Assembly: GCA_014871385.1 (NCBI GenBank) | Contig: CM026426.1 | Coordinates: forward strand, 33,153,426 to 33,217,425 | From: Ceratodon purpureus | Taxonomy: Eukaryota > Streptophyta > Bryopsida > Pseudoditrichales > Ditrichaceae | DNA: 64,000 nt | Direction of reading: 5' to 3' | Part shown: piece by piece, positions 11,565 through 24,299 of the stretch | Layout of the letters: the number at the start of each line of letters is the position of its first letter | Position numbering within the stretch: position 1 is the stretch's first letter | Translations under genes and position numbers: made by a program | The notes under the pieces: generated by a model | Told to the model about the DNA's origin: nothing | Databases searched by the model: none | The model's input: the letters and a program-made list of their open reading frames with translations, nothing else

Positions 11565-12189
11565 AGTTCATATTTTCGGTTTCCCCCTAGTACATGTACA
11601 GCTTTTTGTTCAGACTGGTTTCGAACCCGCTGTTTTTTATTCCATGTAAGTGCTAGACTACAGTTTGAAAACTGTTTGTGCCTTGTTTGCTCCAGAGGCA
11701 GACTTTAGGCTACGGTTTCCCTTATCTTCTCCTGCCAATCCCCTGCAGACAGTGTTCTTGAACACATTTCATTTTGTTCAATTCTGCAGTTGATCGTGTT
11801 ATGTTGTACTTGATTCATCCAGCTTCTACTTCTTCCGTATGTGTCTGCACTTCTGCTTGCCTTTAAACTGTGTTTCCTTCTGTCGAATGTATGTTTAGTT
11901 ACTGTTTTTTGCTTTAAGTTGAGCCTGTTTGCAGATTGCTTTGTATGTGCGTTGAATGTGTTTCGTTTTTTCCCTTCCTGAATTGGTTCAAAGTTTTAGG
12001 AGTAATAAAGCATACAAAATATTCATAGCAAGTGCAAATTATAATTAACGTATGACCCCCCTTTAATAAACCAAATTAGAAAATTTGATAATGATAGGGT
12101 GCAAGAAAAAAGAAAAATGCAAAGTAATACCCCCCTCCCCCTTTATTACCCTGTATTTGCACCTATATCCTTAAATTTTTTAAGGACTG
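11565..12189. other. Short gap between CACTA end and copia fossil; tRNA-like fragment
   Basis: No gene. On the minus strand at about 11610-11675 there is a tRNA-like stretch: an A-box-like TGTAGTCTAGCAC followed 30 bp later by a B-box-like GGGTTCGAAACC. That could be a SINE head, with its downstream part cut by the CACTA insertion. The rest is T-rich with no visible open frame. Confidence 0.35.
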
Positions 12190-12521
12190 CACCCCTCAAG
12201 TCGTGAACGCATGCATCACCGGCGGCATCGAAGAAGAATGGTTCCTTGACTCACGCGCCTCTTCACACGTTTTGGGAAATCCAAATCTCCTTAGTGACAT
12301 CTTCCACTCTCAAATTCTGCGTATTAGGACTGCTGGTAACATCGCCATACCTATTGCTCACCAACGTTCTGTTAGTATTATTGATTCATTCGGTATTATA
12401 AAGCATATCAATCCAGTATTATACGTACCAGGTATAAAGACCAATCTATTTTTAGTAGGAAAACTCACCAACGCAGGATACAAGGTCCTATTTTTGAAAC
12501 ACAATTGTCTCATTAACGATA

Positions 12522-13259
12522 ACGGTTGAAGCACAATAAAGTGTACCAAAAAAGTGCTCTGCTCATTGCCAATTTCAGCCCCTATTGCATAGACATAAAA
12601 AAGTGGCATTGTGGTTGTCCGTATGTTGGGACAAAGTCTGGGTATAGAAAATAGACTTGATTATCTAAAGTGTGGAATAATACGGTACGAATTTGCGTCT
12701 TCTACAATGCCGTACGAGAACCTCAAAGTCCAACAAAGTGAATGCAGTCATTTGATAAAGTGATAAGAACAAGTGTCAAATGTTGTCGGAAATCACTTTT
12801 GATTTCATGGAGACCTCCATTTGTGAATTGCGACTGTAGAAATGACAATGACCACTTCAAATGAAAGTTTGGGCGGACGAGAAGTATTTCAGGGACGTTT
12901 TTATAACACTGATTTCCGTGAAACTTTTTGTGAGGTTTTTTTCACCGTACATTGTTTTTTAAATTGGAAAAAACATCCTCTAAAGACAATAGAGGGCCCA
13001 AAATGAAGGAATTGAGACTTTGGAAAAGTTCATTTTCATGATTTAGAACTAGCGGTCAAATAAAGTTTAAATTGAAGATGTTTTTTTATCGAGATGCCTA
13101 TAAGATACCTTATAATACCTTAAAAGTGACTAAAATGCTCAAAAACTACACCAAAATGCTCGAAATCAGCTTTGAGCTTTAAAAAACAGCACACTTCATA
13201 TTCACTTCTTAGTGATCACATATTGTACTTTGTCGTACACTTTATTGTGCTTCCCGCCA
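12522..13259. mobile_element. Non-autonomous TA-flanked transposon (mariner-like), 738 bp
   Basis: The two ends are inverted repeats sharing GAAGCACAATAAAGTGTAC (12528-12546 and 13235-13253), with six less similar outer bases on each side. Both ends abut a TA dinucleotide (12520-12521 and 13260-13261), as expected for Tc1/mariner target duplication. The interior is AT-rich with no transposase frame. It interrupts the copia fossil between the protease and integrase parts, so it is younger than that element. The superfamily call rests on the TA site alone. Confidence 0.75.
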
Positions 13260-15570
13260 TAAGGACAATCCAAATTGCATATTCTTACGTGCCATCAGAG
13301 ATTACCGTAACAATTTGTATCGGGTTCAAGAACGTTTTGAAGCTACTCCGTCCCAGCCAGCTGAGATACCTCTCATCAACGTCACCACCATCACCACCTG
13401 CCCAGAGAAGGACCCTTCTCAAACTAGCGCTCACAATTCTCTCTCCTACGAACCAGCACTTACTACAAAGAATCAGTCAATCCCTCATCTCAACCCGGAA
13501 CCAATAAGTTTCGAACCCACTCCTTCACCCATGAATTCAACCTCTCGTTTCTCTCAAACTCAAGTCTGGCACAAACGTCTAGGTCACCTAAACTATCAAA
13601 GTCTATACCATCTCACTATTAAGCAGCTGGTAGCTGGTATACCTGCCCTGCCTCTCATCAAACACGTTTGCCCATCCTGCATGATAGGCAAACTTCCCCA
13701 GGACCAAAAACCAAAGTACTGTACCTCTGAACCTCTACAACTGATATATAGCGATATTTGTGGACCCATGCCCGTAACCTCTAGAAAGGGAAACATATAC
13801 ATACTCACCTTCATAGATGATTTTACCAGAAAAACATGGATCTATTTTTTATCCAAAAAGTCCCAAACCCTTGACTTCTTCAAACAGCTCAAGTCTTTAA
13901 TGGAAACCCCCTCCCTGAAAATTGACACCCTTCGCAGTGACCGCAAAGGCAAATATCTCTCCAAGGCCTTCATTGCTTACTGCAAACTCCATGGCATTGC
14001 ACGTCAATTGACTGTAGGATACTCTCCCAATCAGAATGGACTAGCGGAACGAAAGAACAGAACCCTCTTAGAAGGAATCCGCAGCATAGTTACAGGAACT
14101 TGCATCCCAAAATCATTATGGGATGAAATAGCTAGAATAGTCAATTACCTTTAGAACCGATCCCCTACCAAAGCTTTGAAGCTCCTCACTCCCGAAGAAG
14201 CGTTCACAGGAATTAAACCGCATCTCGCACACCTTCGCATCATAGGTTGCACTGCCTACTGTCACATACGTGATGAGAAACGGAGAAAATTTGACCCCAA
14301 AGCTGTTGCATTCATTCTCATTGGATATGACAAGCAAAGTAAGGCATATAGATGCTACAATCCTATCACAAGAAAAATTCTTGTAAGTAGAAGTGTTAGG
14401 TTTGATGAAACAACTCTTGCCTTCCCACACTCAGAAATCATTGAACTGCTGATAGACAATTTCATCTTTCCACCACCTTGCCCTATTAGTCCTTTCCAGT
14501 GTCAGGAAATCCCACAATCCCACATATCCCAGCCCGAGTCAATTACACAGCCACTCACTCCTCATAAAAACCCACAATTCCCCGAACCCACTTCTGCACA
14601 TCACCCTTCCTTGCCTTCTTTAGTTCTTTCCCCATCATCAGAATCCAATGCTTCACAGCCACATGTCTCCCCCATGTCCTCAATCCCTCCAAGTCTCCCT
14701 CACCCTCGCAGATTACAACGACCTCGTCGCCAAAATGTCCGGTTGGACGGGTATGACTTGTTCATCTCCAACAATGATTTCGACACCTGCCTCCTTGCTA
14801 AAGACTCTCTGAGTTCTGACCGACTCATCTCCTGGCTCAAGGATTTTCTGCACAATGAGTTTGACATGACAAATTTAGACAAGGTACGACGTTACCTTGG
14901 TATCTCCTTTGAGCAAACGACTCTTGGCATTCTTTTACACCAAAAAGATTATGCTTCATCCATTCTCAAAGAATTCGGCATACAAGACTGTCGCTCTGCC
15001 ACTACACCACTACCAGAAGGTCAGATTCTCGTAGCAGATATGAAGTCTCCAACAATTGACAAAACACACTACTGCAAATTGGTTGGAAAACTCATCTTCC
15101 TTACGGTTACAAGACCCGACCTTGCTTATACCGTGAGCCGCCTCAGCTCGTACATGTTTCTGCCACAGATGCCACACCTTGATGCAGCCAAGCATGTACT
15201 TTGATATATTCAAGGCACGATTGACCTCGGCATCTGGTACAACTCGAACGCTACCCCTACCATCTAAGGCTACGCAGATGCAGACTCGAACTCATGTACT
15301 GAATCACAAAGGTCAATGGGAGCTTACATCTTCACAATGGTAGGAGGATCAATCACGTGGCAATCCGAAAAGCAACAAACTGTGTCACATAGCTCCACCG
15401 AATCTGTATACCGAGCACTTAATGACCAGGGTTTTCAAATTAGACGTCCGACCCGAACATCCCTTGTCCCGGACGTGGCGTCCCCGATGCTCCAAAATAA
15501 CGTTGCGGTAATAATTTTTTGACCGCGGGGATAAAAGTTTTTTCGACCGTCCGATCCGCTGGTCCCGCCA

Positions 15571-15640
15571 CGCGGCCGCATCTCGGCCGTCAAATCATAG
15601 GAACGGCCGCGGGGTCGCCGGCGACGGCCGCCCTTGATCC
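15571..15640 (+). repeat. hAT left subterminal inverted arm (CGGCCG-rich)
   Basis: This segment runs from CGCGGCCGCATCTCGGCCGT to CGACGGCCGCCCTTGATCC. It is repeated in inverse at 18429-18518 with a few substitutions and small indels. Repeated CGGCCG cores probably served as transposase-binding sites. Confidence 0.75.
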
Positions 15641-16699
15641 GTCCCCTCCTCTCCTCCCCTCCTCCAACCTTGACAAATATAATTCCATTTCTAGGTACTC
15701 CAAAAACAAAATCATTACGGAACTAGAAATTTCAGACATATCCCTGAAATCATGGAAAATGTCCTAAAGATCTTGTAATCGGGATTGTGGGATCCGCCTT
15801 GATGTTGGGGTATACTTTAGAAGAAGATATTTATATCATTCAATTGTTGGTGCTCTACTATGGTTTGCAAACATAATCTCAATGTCTAGAAGGAAGAATA
15901 CATTTGTTTTGAAAATGAAATCATGGCCCATGGGCCTGTAGAAGACGGAGGTATACAATGGGGGGTACAACTTAAAAGGTAATGAGAAGCTAATAAAAAA
16001 TAATATACTTTCATTTGAAGACATTATTTCGTTAGGTAATAAAATTAAAGGAGAACTCGACATGGATTTCTCTTACATGAATATGACAAGTTTGTATGTT
16101 TTTGGTTTTAATTTTATATGGCAAGACAAATCTTTTTTTTCATGAATGGAACTCTTTTCTAATTACTTGCTTTCTAGGGTATTTAAAATTATGTCCATTG
16201 TAGTTTGTATATCTCAGGGTTATTTCTTATGTTTTCAACTACCATTATATTCTACGTAATTTCAATTAACTATTTTCCAATTATTGTCTCGTGCTCTATC
16301 TAATTCTTTAATCTTAAAAAAAAAAAATCCTTTCTAAGATAGATATTTTTATTTAGTTACTTCTTTTGCCATAATGTTATTACCATGACATGGTTTTCTC
16401 TATTCACTTCATACTCCTCATTTCTTCTTCCATCTCTTGCAATTATTATTATTATTTTTTATTTGATCTTTTATTCTAATTATCTTCTTGATTTATTATT
16501 ACCTCTCATGTACTTTTTTTATTTTATGTTTTTTTTTCCTTGATATCTATCTTCTCTGTATACATCTATTTCCTTCAAACCTTTTCCCATTGTAGTTTGT
16601 CTATCTTGCTGTTATTTGTTATGTTTTCATTTACCGTCATATTGTATTTTATTTCAATTGTCTGTTTTTTATTATTGTCTTGTCCATAATATAATCCCC

Positions 16700-17000
16700 T
16701 AATCTTTTATTTATTTTTCCTTTCTTTCGATAGTTAAAAATAAAAAGATAGAATGGGAAACAGATTCAAGGAATATTAAATAAATAAATAAATGATGGGA
16801 GAGGAATGGAAGGATAAGAAAATGAGAAGATAGAATGGAAGAATAATGTTAAGATAAAAAACTAAAGAGACGATAGAATGGAAAAATAGTGTAATAATAA
16901 AAAAACAAGAAGATAGAATGGAAGGCAAATGGAAAAAATATAAAAATAAAAGATAAAATCGGAGACTAATGGAAGAATACAAAATAATTAAACACTTAAA
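16700..17000 (+). repeat. Degenerate A-rich tandem repeat in hAT core
   Basis: The sequence repeats AGATAGAATGGAAGAATAAT-like units, about 45-55 bp apart, four to five times. It has no coding potential. A similar A/G-rich stretch occurs inside CACTA copy 2 at 40018-40205. Confidence 0.5.
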
Positions 17001-18289
17001 TAAATTAATAAACAAATATAAATTATCCATTACTTCTTCAAATTTTTTATAGAAGCAATCTGTAATAATACTCTATTCTTTACATTAGCTGGGATCCAGA
17101 ACAATAGAATACTAAGAATGGAATATTAATATGAATGCCAATGATTTTAAAGAAATGAGTTGTTTAATCATAATTGATATTATTTTTGGCTATGAAGTAT
17201 GTGTTTGTATTTCCACATTTAGATGAATCCACATGTTAAATCCTTCATCCATAAAAATAATGATTTTGAATCACCTTTAAGATGGAAAAAAATTCATAAA
17301 TCTCAGAATAAAAAATTGACAAGATTTGTTAAACTCTAAGCCATAGAGACTCAATGTTTGTCTAGAAGAAATGGAAGGCAAACAATGTGGCATTCACTAG
17401 CCCAAGTACTCAAATGTAATACTAGCATATCCTTCATTCCAGTTCTCTTAATGTCAACTCCTGAACCTTCAAAATTCACCCACCTTTTAAAATTAAACAT
17501 CCACCCTTGTCAGATGGCTTGGTTTTTTAATTAAGTAATTAATTAATTTATTCTTAGAGCTAAAATTTGTTGTATTTAAATTTCTATCCTCTATTTTTTA
17601 TAATGAATTTTTTGTCCACCATCTTTGACTTCTAATTCAAATTTACAATCCTCAATTCTAATTAATGTGTCCTCCAACCTCCTTCGCACAATTTCAACCT
17701 CTATCTAATTTGATTTGAATTCTAATTTCTAAGTGTTACCTCCTCTACAACATACCTTCCAAATCCTCTCATTCAAATTGATTTTTAAATTTGAATTTTA
17801 TCCCTTATTTAATTCCAATGTTCCATTCCTAATTCATACTCTCTATATACCACCCTCTGCTCCCTCCCCCATCCAATTTTCATTCCTTTAATTATCTCCT
17901 ATAACTAAATTTTCCACTACCATTTTTAAACGTCAACAAAAGACTTCAACCCGATACTATTAAGTAGAATATTTTAAAACTATTCCCATTATATCTCCTC
18001 CAAGATAGATAAGATCCAACTCCTCAAAGAATCTTTTGGACATTCTTCCATGCATTAGTTGGCTGTCCCCCTCGAAAAGCGGATGACCAATAGCCTCATC
18101 TTTACAAAAACATAAATGATACTTCATCACCCCATATCTTCTTCAACACTTGTTCAAATTGGACTTATAAGATGTTTTTTGGCATCTCCAGGATACGTAG
18201 ATGCCAACAAATACCTCATAAGCCTGATTCAGACAAGTTTTGAAGAAGTTATGAACATTTTAAGATGTAGGAAGATCCTGGCCGTGGGA

Positions 18290-18518
18290 TCGGAGCGGCT
18301 GCGGACGGGCCGACCCCGTGGCCGTCTCCGCTGTCAGCCGCGGAGACGGCCGTGGGATCGGACGGCCGACGACGGCTGCCCACATCCGACGGCCCGCGAT
18401 GGCCCAAAACGGCCGCATCGTGGCCGACGGATTCAGGGCGGCCGTCGCTGGCGACCCCACGGCCGACTCTGCGGCCGTTCTCATGATCCGTTCTCAGGAC
18501 GGCCGAGATGCGGCCGCG
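18290..18518 (-). repeat. hAT right subterminal arm with a perfect hairpin
   Basis: The inverse arm of 15571-15640 lies at 18429-18518. Just inside it, 18320-18331 (GGCCGTCTCCGC) and 18340-18351 form a perfect 12-bp stem with an 8-base loop. The right arm is longer than the left one and contains extra CGGCCG copies. Confidence 0.7.
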
Positions 18519-21500
18519 TTGCAGGATCGGCAGATCGGACGAGCGAAAAATGTTTCCCCCCTCTGAATCTGGTTTCACCCCGGGGTGAAATCTGTTGGAG
18601 TGAATTTTTTTTCTAAGTCACAGGACGTCCTCGGGCGCTGGCGGACGTCCGCGGACGTCCTGACGTCGTGAACTTCCCGGACGTCCTTGACAACTCTGTT
18701 ATTGACGCTGCTTAGGAAGTCGTCTGGCTCCACCAACTTCTACAGGATTTGAATCCTTCTTTAGCTTCATCAACAACGCCCTCTTCTTCCCTGCCACGCA
18801 TCAACAGCATCGCCCTCCATTGCGACAACCAAGGTGCTCTGAAACTCTCTCATAACCCTGTCTTTCATGCAGATCAAAACATATTGAAATGCAATATCAT
18901 TTCATTTGTGAACGAGTTCTAGGAGGGGAAATTCAGTTAAAATATATTCAAACCTCCGCTCAACCAATGGATGCACTTACAAAACCATTGGGCAAGCTCA
19001 AACTTGCTCAAGATAGACAAGCCTTTGGTCTACAGTATCTACACAATCTGTAGAGTAGCAAACCCTAGCAAACCCTAGCAAATTAGTTTTACTCTTATCA
19101 CAAAGGACTCTGAAACAGATATGCTTCTGCATCTTCCAACACCTTAAAGCTACGGTGCACTGCTCCCCTGAATCTAGTCACTTCCTTAGAGCAGCCGGAC
19201 CACAAGAAATACATTCCTGGCCATTGCCCTTTCCTCACCGCATAAAACCTACTCCCTGGCCTCGCCCTATTCTCCAATTCACAATTCAGTTGCGACGTCT
19301 TCTCTAGCTTGACCGACGAGTTGCGTCTCCGAATCTTAGCACTCGCCCCGCACTTCGCTCCGCACCAACGTACGTGCCAGCTTCAACAACAGACGTCCTT
19401 CTCGCGACAACCGCATTTACGACGCTACTATACCATTCAACAACGCGGAACACAATAGCGCAGCAAATCTACACCAGGAAACTACACAAGGCCTATAAAG
19501 GATATCGGGTTTTTGTGCACAGAGTCATGCGTGCAACGGCTCGTCGATTCCTAGACGTATCAGTTATATCCTTCAAAGACCACCTTGCAAAACAAGTCAA
19601 GATCGTGACAAACATACTAGAGCAACAATACACATTTGAACCCCCACTTGACGATGGCTACGTATTGTGGTACCTCAAGGACTCCATGCAGACATGTCGA
19701 TATCAATGGAAGAAATATTGGCTCAAAATTGGAAGAGGTCAAAAGCACCCTCAATGTCTAGGAGAAGCGTTCCCGGCATTGACAAAATACTAGGTAGCGT
19801 GCAAGGCGAAGGAGGAGGCGAAGAAGATAAGATGTGAATTATTGTAAGCCAGGGCGGCAAAGATGAAGTTGATTATAGACGGCCAACCAACGCCGTCTAT
19901 CAGCGAAGACACGTGGGAGGTATGAAAGTCATATTCAGAACCCCCAATCTCTGCATTATGCATTTCATGTTTTTGTCTGTTTGGCTTACATAGTGCACGC
20001 TTCCTCCACTTGTCTGACTTACCATTCTCAATTGCAACCGTAAACATTAGTCAGGGAATCAAAAAATTTAACTTCAGGAATGAAAATTATGCATGTGAAT
20101 CTCTTGTTGCAGGCATTGACAGAGGAGGTGGATCACGTGTCCATGTTGTGGGACGACATCGACACATCTGATGGCAAAACAAAATTGTTTAGCAAGTTCA
20201 TTGCCAACAACGACGTCCAACCACATGTACGTTTTCCCGTAGACCACATCAAGTAAAAATCCGAACCATATTACCTAGATATGGGCACATCGGCCAGCGC
20301 TATTCTAAGACAGTCATTAGGGTACTCAGCCGGACGGGAAGATGACGCGACATCTCCTTATTGGCCTCCGTTGCCACATGGTTGTACGACCCTTGCAATT
20401 CTGATTCCTGATGTTGTGAGGCCGTTGGTGTAACACCTTCGTTGGCCATGGGCTAATAAAATTGCATCCTATAGTCTTGTTACCATCCAAAAACGTAGAC
20501 AAGGGAGAATGCTTGTGGTCAGGTGGAGATTGGAGTCCTGTGTCCACGTCAAACCAATCCTCCTAATTGGAACTGTTGAGGCTACGGGACTCTCGTTGTC
20601 CCGATTGAAGACTCTTAGTTTGGGCGATGACTCTATATTCCCTTATCTGACCTAACGCAATCAACTATGCAAGTCATCCGTAGGGGGCGGAGTTCAGTCT
20701 CACTAGACCAGACAAATGAGACACAGTCACACCCCGACACCACCATTGGAGAGCGTCAGGAAGGTCGTAACAATTTGCACGTTGAAAGCCATTGCCCGAT
20801 GGAGCTGGACTTCTCCTTTATTACAAGAATACTGCAAGAGTTGTCACTACTAGACGTTTGGCCACGAGTCATTGCTGATTGCCAAACAAGGGCAGGCAAG
20901 TTCAAGACTATAGCAATTTTTAGGTTCGTCTGCACAAAGTGCAGGCTGTGGGTGGAGTGTATTGTTGAGTTCAGAGACTACCGGGAATCCAGGGTGGACA
21001 ACCTAAACTACGAGAACTTCGCCCGAGGGAATTTTGGATACTGTCTTTGAGGCGTCAATGCATGCGCTGCTTCTAGCACCCACTTGTCCAAGACCTCCCA
21101 TAACCGCCACAATCCTTTACCCACCCACATAAAAAAATCACAAGGGACCCTGAATTGAACTCCCCACAACCGTAATGTAGCCGCTATAGATACTGCATCG
21201 TTGCTTTACGTGCGGCAGTAAACCACGGAAACCGGTTCCCATGTAGTACTTACTAAAGACCAATTCCTTTATAGCTAGGCCTCTATTTGATTTTGCATAC
21301 TGATGTAAAGATGCTGGCTGCATGTTACTGCCTACCTAAAGTAACTCATGCTCCTGACCAAAATCTAAAGCACGCATTTCATTGCATAGGTAGGAACATC
21401 GAGCACCCCACCACCTCCAGAGTTCACTGTGTCACCTCTTCCGGTGAGTATTTTCTTGGAGGATGGTGTTGATGCGCACATTGGTTTGAATATTCAAAGG

Positions 21501-22156
21501 GTTGTCAATTCCGGTTACCAAAAACTCATTTATAATTTTGCTGCAAGGTGCCCGGCTTTAAGCAACCCGAGAGGAGCAATGCTATTGCATGCGAGTCGGT
21601 ACAAGACAAAGCTGGATAGAAGAGAACTACATCGAGTGGAGTGAACCGTTTGGTTGGGCGGGAGTTGGAGTTTGTGAAGACCTCAATGCAAAGCATAAGC
21701 GACAGGCGCTGCGAAGTGGACAAAAAGCTTTCAGAGACGGCTTCGGACCTGTCATCTATGAACTCTGACTTATCATCTATGAGTAAGAAAATAGACTTGC
21801 TCCTGCGATTGTAGTTGTCAAGGACATGCTCTCCCGCAGCTGGATCGATTAATATTGAAGGACTTTCTACCTCTGCACATGGTGGTATGAGCAACAAGAC
21901 ATTGAACGGCTAGACAAAATCAAAGGGACCTGAGGTAATGAAATCCGAGGAGAAGACGTGCTCAGCGTCTGGCATCTCACACGAAACGCATTTCCCCGAC
22001 ACTGCAAAATGCGATGCCAATGAGTACCCTAAACATAAAAACGATGTTTTCCTATCCCATCAACAATAACACCATATCTTCATCATCCGTCATGGGCTTC
22101 TTAATAATATTGGCGATGCAGATGGCGATGCAGAGTCCGGTGTCAAAGCCCGCAAT

Positions 22157-22623
22157 CATTAGGTGCAAAATGGGGTCTCCAAAAGGACATGTAACATGGC
22201 ATGTGAGAGTAAAAAAACAGGGTGCCCGCGCACTTTTGACGGGGCACTGGACGTGCCACCGTGGTGCCAGCAATGCCGCCGCGGGGGGTCGAACCAATGA
22301 CCTTTGCGAAGGGCGTGTGTTTGGCATTGCTACTGTGGCGCGCTAACATTAATCTGGCCCACTTGGGACCGGATCCCGAGCCGACCAGCTCATGTCAGTT
22401 AGGATATTCTCAACTGTATTAATGACACAAGTTACACTTTAGCATATTCTGAATACTTAACCAATCAACCTTGGCGCTGTCAGCGCCACTGAGAACCCTT
22501 TTTAACTGTGCGGGCAGCGATTCTGGCATCCGTTGGCAGCGGCAGAGGGGCTTTTGGGCAGGGGGTTCACCTAATTTGGGCAAGCTTAGAGGGCCTTTTG
22601 GAGACCCCATTTTGCACGTAATG
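22157..22623. repeat. 467-bp inverted-repeat element
   Basis: The 30-bp segment at 22157-22186 (CATTAGGTGCAAAATGGGGT...) is repeated in inverse at 22594-22623 with one mismatch. The arms flank GC-rich sequence that includes a tRNA-like stretch. No transposase frame is present. It could be a MITE-like element lying in an intron of the transposase-like gene around it. The target duplication is not clear. Confidence 0.6.
22205..22346 (-). repeat. tRNA-derived SINE candidate
   Basis: On the minus strand the sequence starts near 22346 with GTTAGCGCGCCACAGTAGC (A-box-like) and has GGTTCGACCCCC (B-box-like) about 45 bp later. It ends in a T-rich run near 22215. Spacing of the two boxes fits a Pol III promoter. 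A folded tRNA is not evident. Confidence 0.4.
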
Positions 22624-24299
22624 GCCAACATCAGTAGCATCGAAGGTGGAGGACGTAGACCTCCTCCTAGGTCGTTAATGTTCCTCGAAATAGAAGGCAA
22701 TTGAGAAGAGAGCTTCCTCGTCCGAGAAGAATATTCTCCACCCAATTAGTACAGTGGTAGCTGGAGCAATGATGGACGGTGGAGCGTTGAACGTTGTCCC
22801 TTACACAACCGAGTCCCCTTCTGCAATGGAGATCGCATTTGGCTCATACAACAATGGTAATCTTCAGACGCAAAAGAGGGCGGCACTTATGAACGATATG
22901 CTTTCTCATCACATGATCAGAGGACTCGCTCGCAGACTGAACTGACTCCTTGTAGCAAGATAGAGGCATCCGGTATCGCAGAAATGATTGTCCATTCCGT
23001 TATGAGAAACGATGTCAATGGTGGCTTGTTGTAACAAATAAGACGACGTACGCAGATGGAGTGCGGAAAAGGTCTTGGCCCGACACCGAGCAAGGCATGA
23101 CAGCTTAATAACCCTACAACCGTAGGTCTGTAGAGATTGTAAACCGAGGCCATTTACTCCAGGTTATGATCTAGCAAATGGTTAACAATAATAGATTCTA
23201 CTCCAGAACCCTCTACGGTTCCGTTGCGGAGTCAACAACCCAAGAGCATGACTGCCACACCTCTCAACTCGCACCGTCCACCTCTCCGGGATAACGTTAG
23301 TATCAGTGTGAATCCTAGGATTTTTGGTTTGGTGCTAGGGTGGCCACAAAGAATACATTAGGAGCAAATTTTTGTCTTCATCAAATTTTTAAATGGAGAA
23401 GTTCTTTGGCAATCCTTGTTTTTTTCCCACTAATTTCAAGTATTATGTAGTATTATGTAACTAGACACCTTAAAAGGAGCAATTTGTTGGGAGAATGATG
23501 GCTCCATCCAACTTACCTGTTGGGTAATTTCTGGCTTCGTCAAATCAGTGATTTTAAGACTTTATAGCCAAATATAGACAATTACTATTTTTATTTCTCC
23601 TTCTGGCAAATTTTTGCCTATTAAATAAACACTGGTTAGTATGACAAGACAGAGGCCAACCAAACGCGTCTTCTAACGGCCTTCTAGGTATTTGGAGCAT
23701 GCTCTACCCGAAGAAAACAAGCCTCAAAGTAACAAGGTACGATCTTGTCCTAAACAATGAACATAGGTTGGTATTGAAATCACAATTTTAGCCATTGCAA
23801 CAGCGCAAATGATGAGCAGGTTTCAAGTAGGTCATTCGAGGTAGTGTACTTACAATCCAAGAACTTACACATGTGTGTACTTGACAATTCAACAGCAAGG
23901 ACCATTACATCCCAAGAGATACGTGTGGGTAATGCATCCGGATCACACAAACGAGACGATTGCCATCGGTCGCAGTGGCCCGCATTGGAAAAACCAGAAG
24001 GGGAAACTAATTCAAAATGGACCAGGTGTGCCATGGGAAGCCCGAATGCAACAAGTGACAATTGACTACGTATATCCTCAGTGGGCGGGGGTGGTCCCCA
24101 TTTATCCAGGGCTGCAACGGGAGGGCATACAGACGATGGGGGATATTGCGAACGCCGCTTTCAACGAAGGCATCACTCTAATCTGGAGGACAAACTATCT
24201 CAAGTACATTGTTTTGGACAAGATAAACTAAGCATTTGGCAAGTAACATCAAAATACCGCCCTCTACATATTACTGACCCTTCGCAGTGCTTTTCCCTT

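Larger units (their letters stand above)
15427..18698. mobile_element. Non-autonomous hAT transposon, 3,272 bp
   Basis: It starts CAGGGTTTTCAA and ends in the inverse of CAGAGTTGTCAA, typical hAT termini. The flanking 8 bp are TTAATGAC (15419-15426) and TTATTGAC (18699-18706), seven of eight identical. It sits inside the copia RNase H region, which resumes right after it. The outer parts are GC-rich with many CGGCCG cores and form long inverted arms; the 2.6-kb core (15660-18250) is strongly AT-rich. No hAT transposase is visible, so it would need a partner in trans. Confidence 0.85.
12190..19060 (+). mobile_element. Ty1/copia retrotransposon fossil, interrupted
   Basis: Pol-region parts appear in copia order: an aspartic-protease-like segment (12203-12529), GAG-pre-integrase and integrase (about 13540-14150, with VWHKRLGHLNYQSL and QNGLAERKNRTLLEG), reverse transcriptase (about 14180-15200, with PDLAYTVSRLSSYM) and RNase H (about 15250-15426, resuming at 18707-19000, with IALHCDNQGALKLSHNP). 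The integrase-before-RT order is diagnostic of copia. No gag and no clear LTR pair were found. It is an old, broken copy with several breaks, besides two nested transposons (12522-13259 and 15427-18698). Confidence 0.88.
19374..24231 (+). pseudogene. Multi-exon plant Ptta/En/Spm-type transposase relative, degraded
   Basis: The pieces resemble the Transposase_24-type genes of plant CACTA elements. The first part (19374-19793) reads FLDVSVISFKDHL, YTFEPPLDDGYVLWYLKDSM, YQWKKYWLKIGRG and FPALTKY, a typical layout ending just before the conserved W. After a stop it continues to a GAG|GTATGA donor near 19919. A later exon at about 20114-20226 (acceptor TTGCAG, donor CAT|GTACGT) reads ALTEEVDHVSMLWDDIDTSD. 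A coiled-coil exon lies near 21640-21810 (LEFVKTSMQSISDRRCEVDK). A C-terminal segment at 23875-24231 (KRYVWVMHPDHTNETIAIGR to ITLIWRTNYLKYI) resembles DUF8039. The apparent start at 19374 is GTG, so a true first exon is missing or upstream. No tnp2 partner or CACTA ends were found around it. Confidence 0.55.

Noticed and set aside
16776-17030. Hydrophobic minus-strand frame in the hAT core
   Set aside because: It reads the opposite strand of an A-rich degenerate tandem repeat.
19000-19130. 3' LTR of the copia fossil
   Set aside because: TGTAGAGTAGCAAACCCTAG looked like an LTR start, but no matching copy was found at the 5' side.
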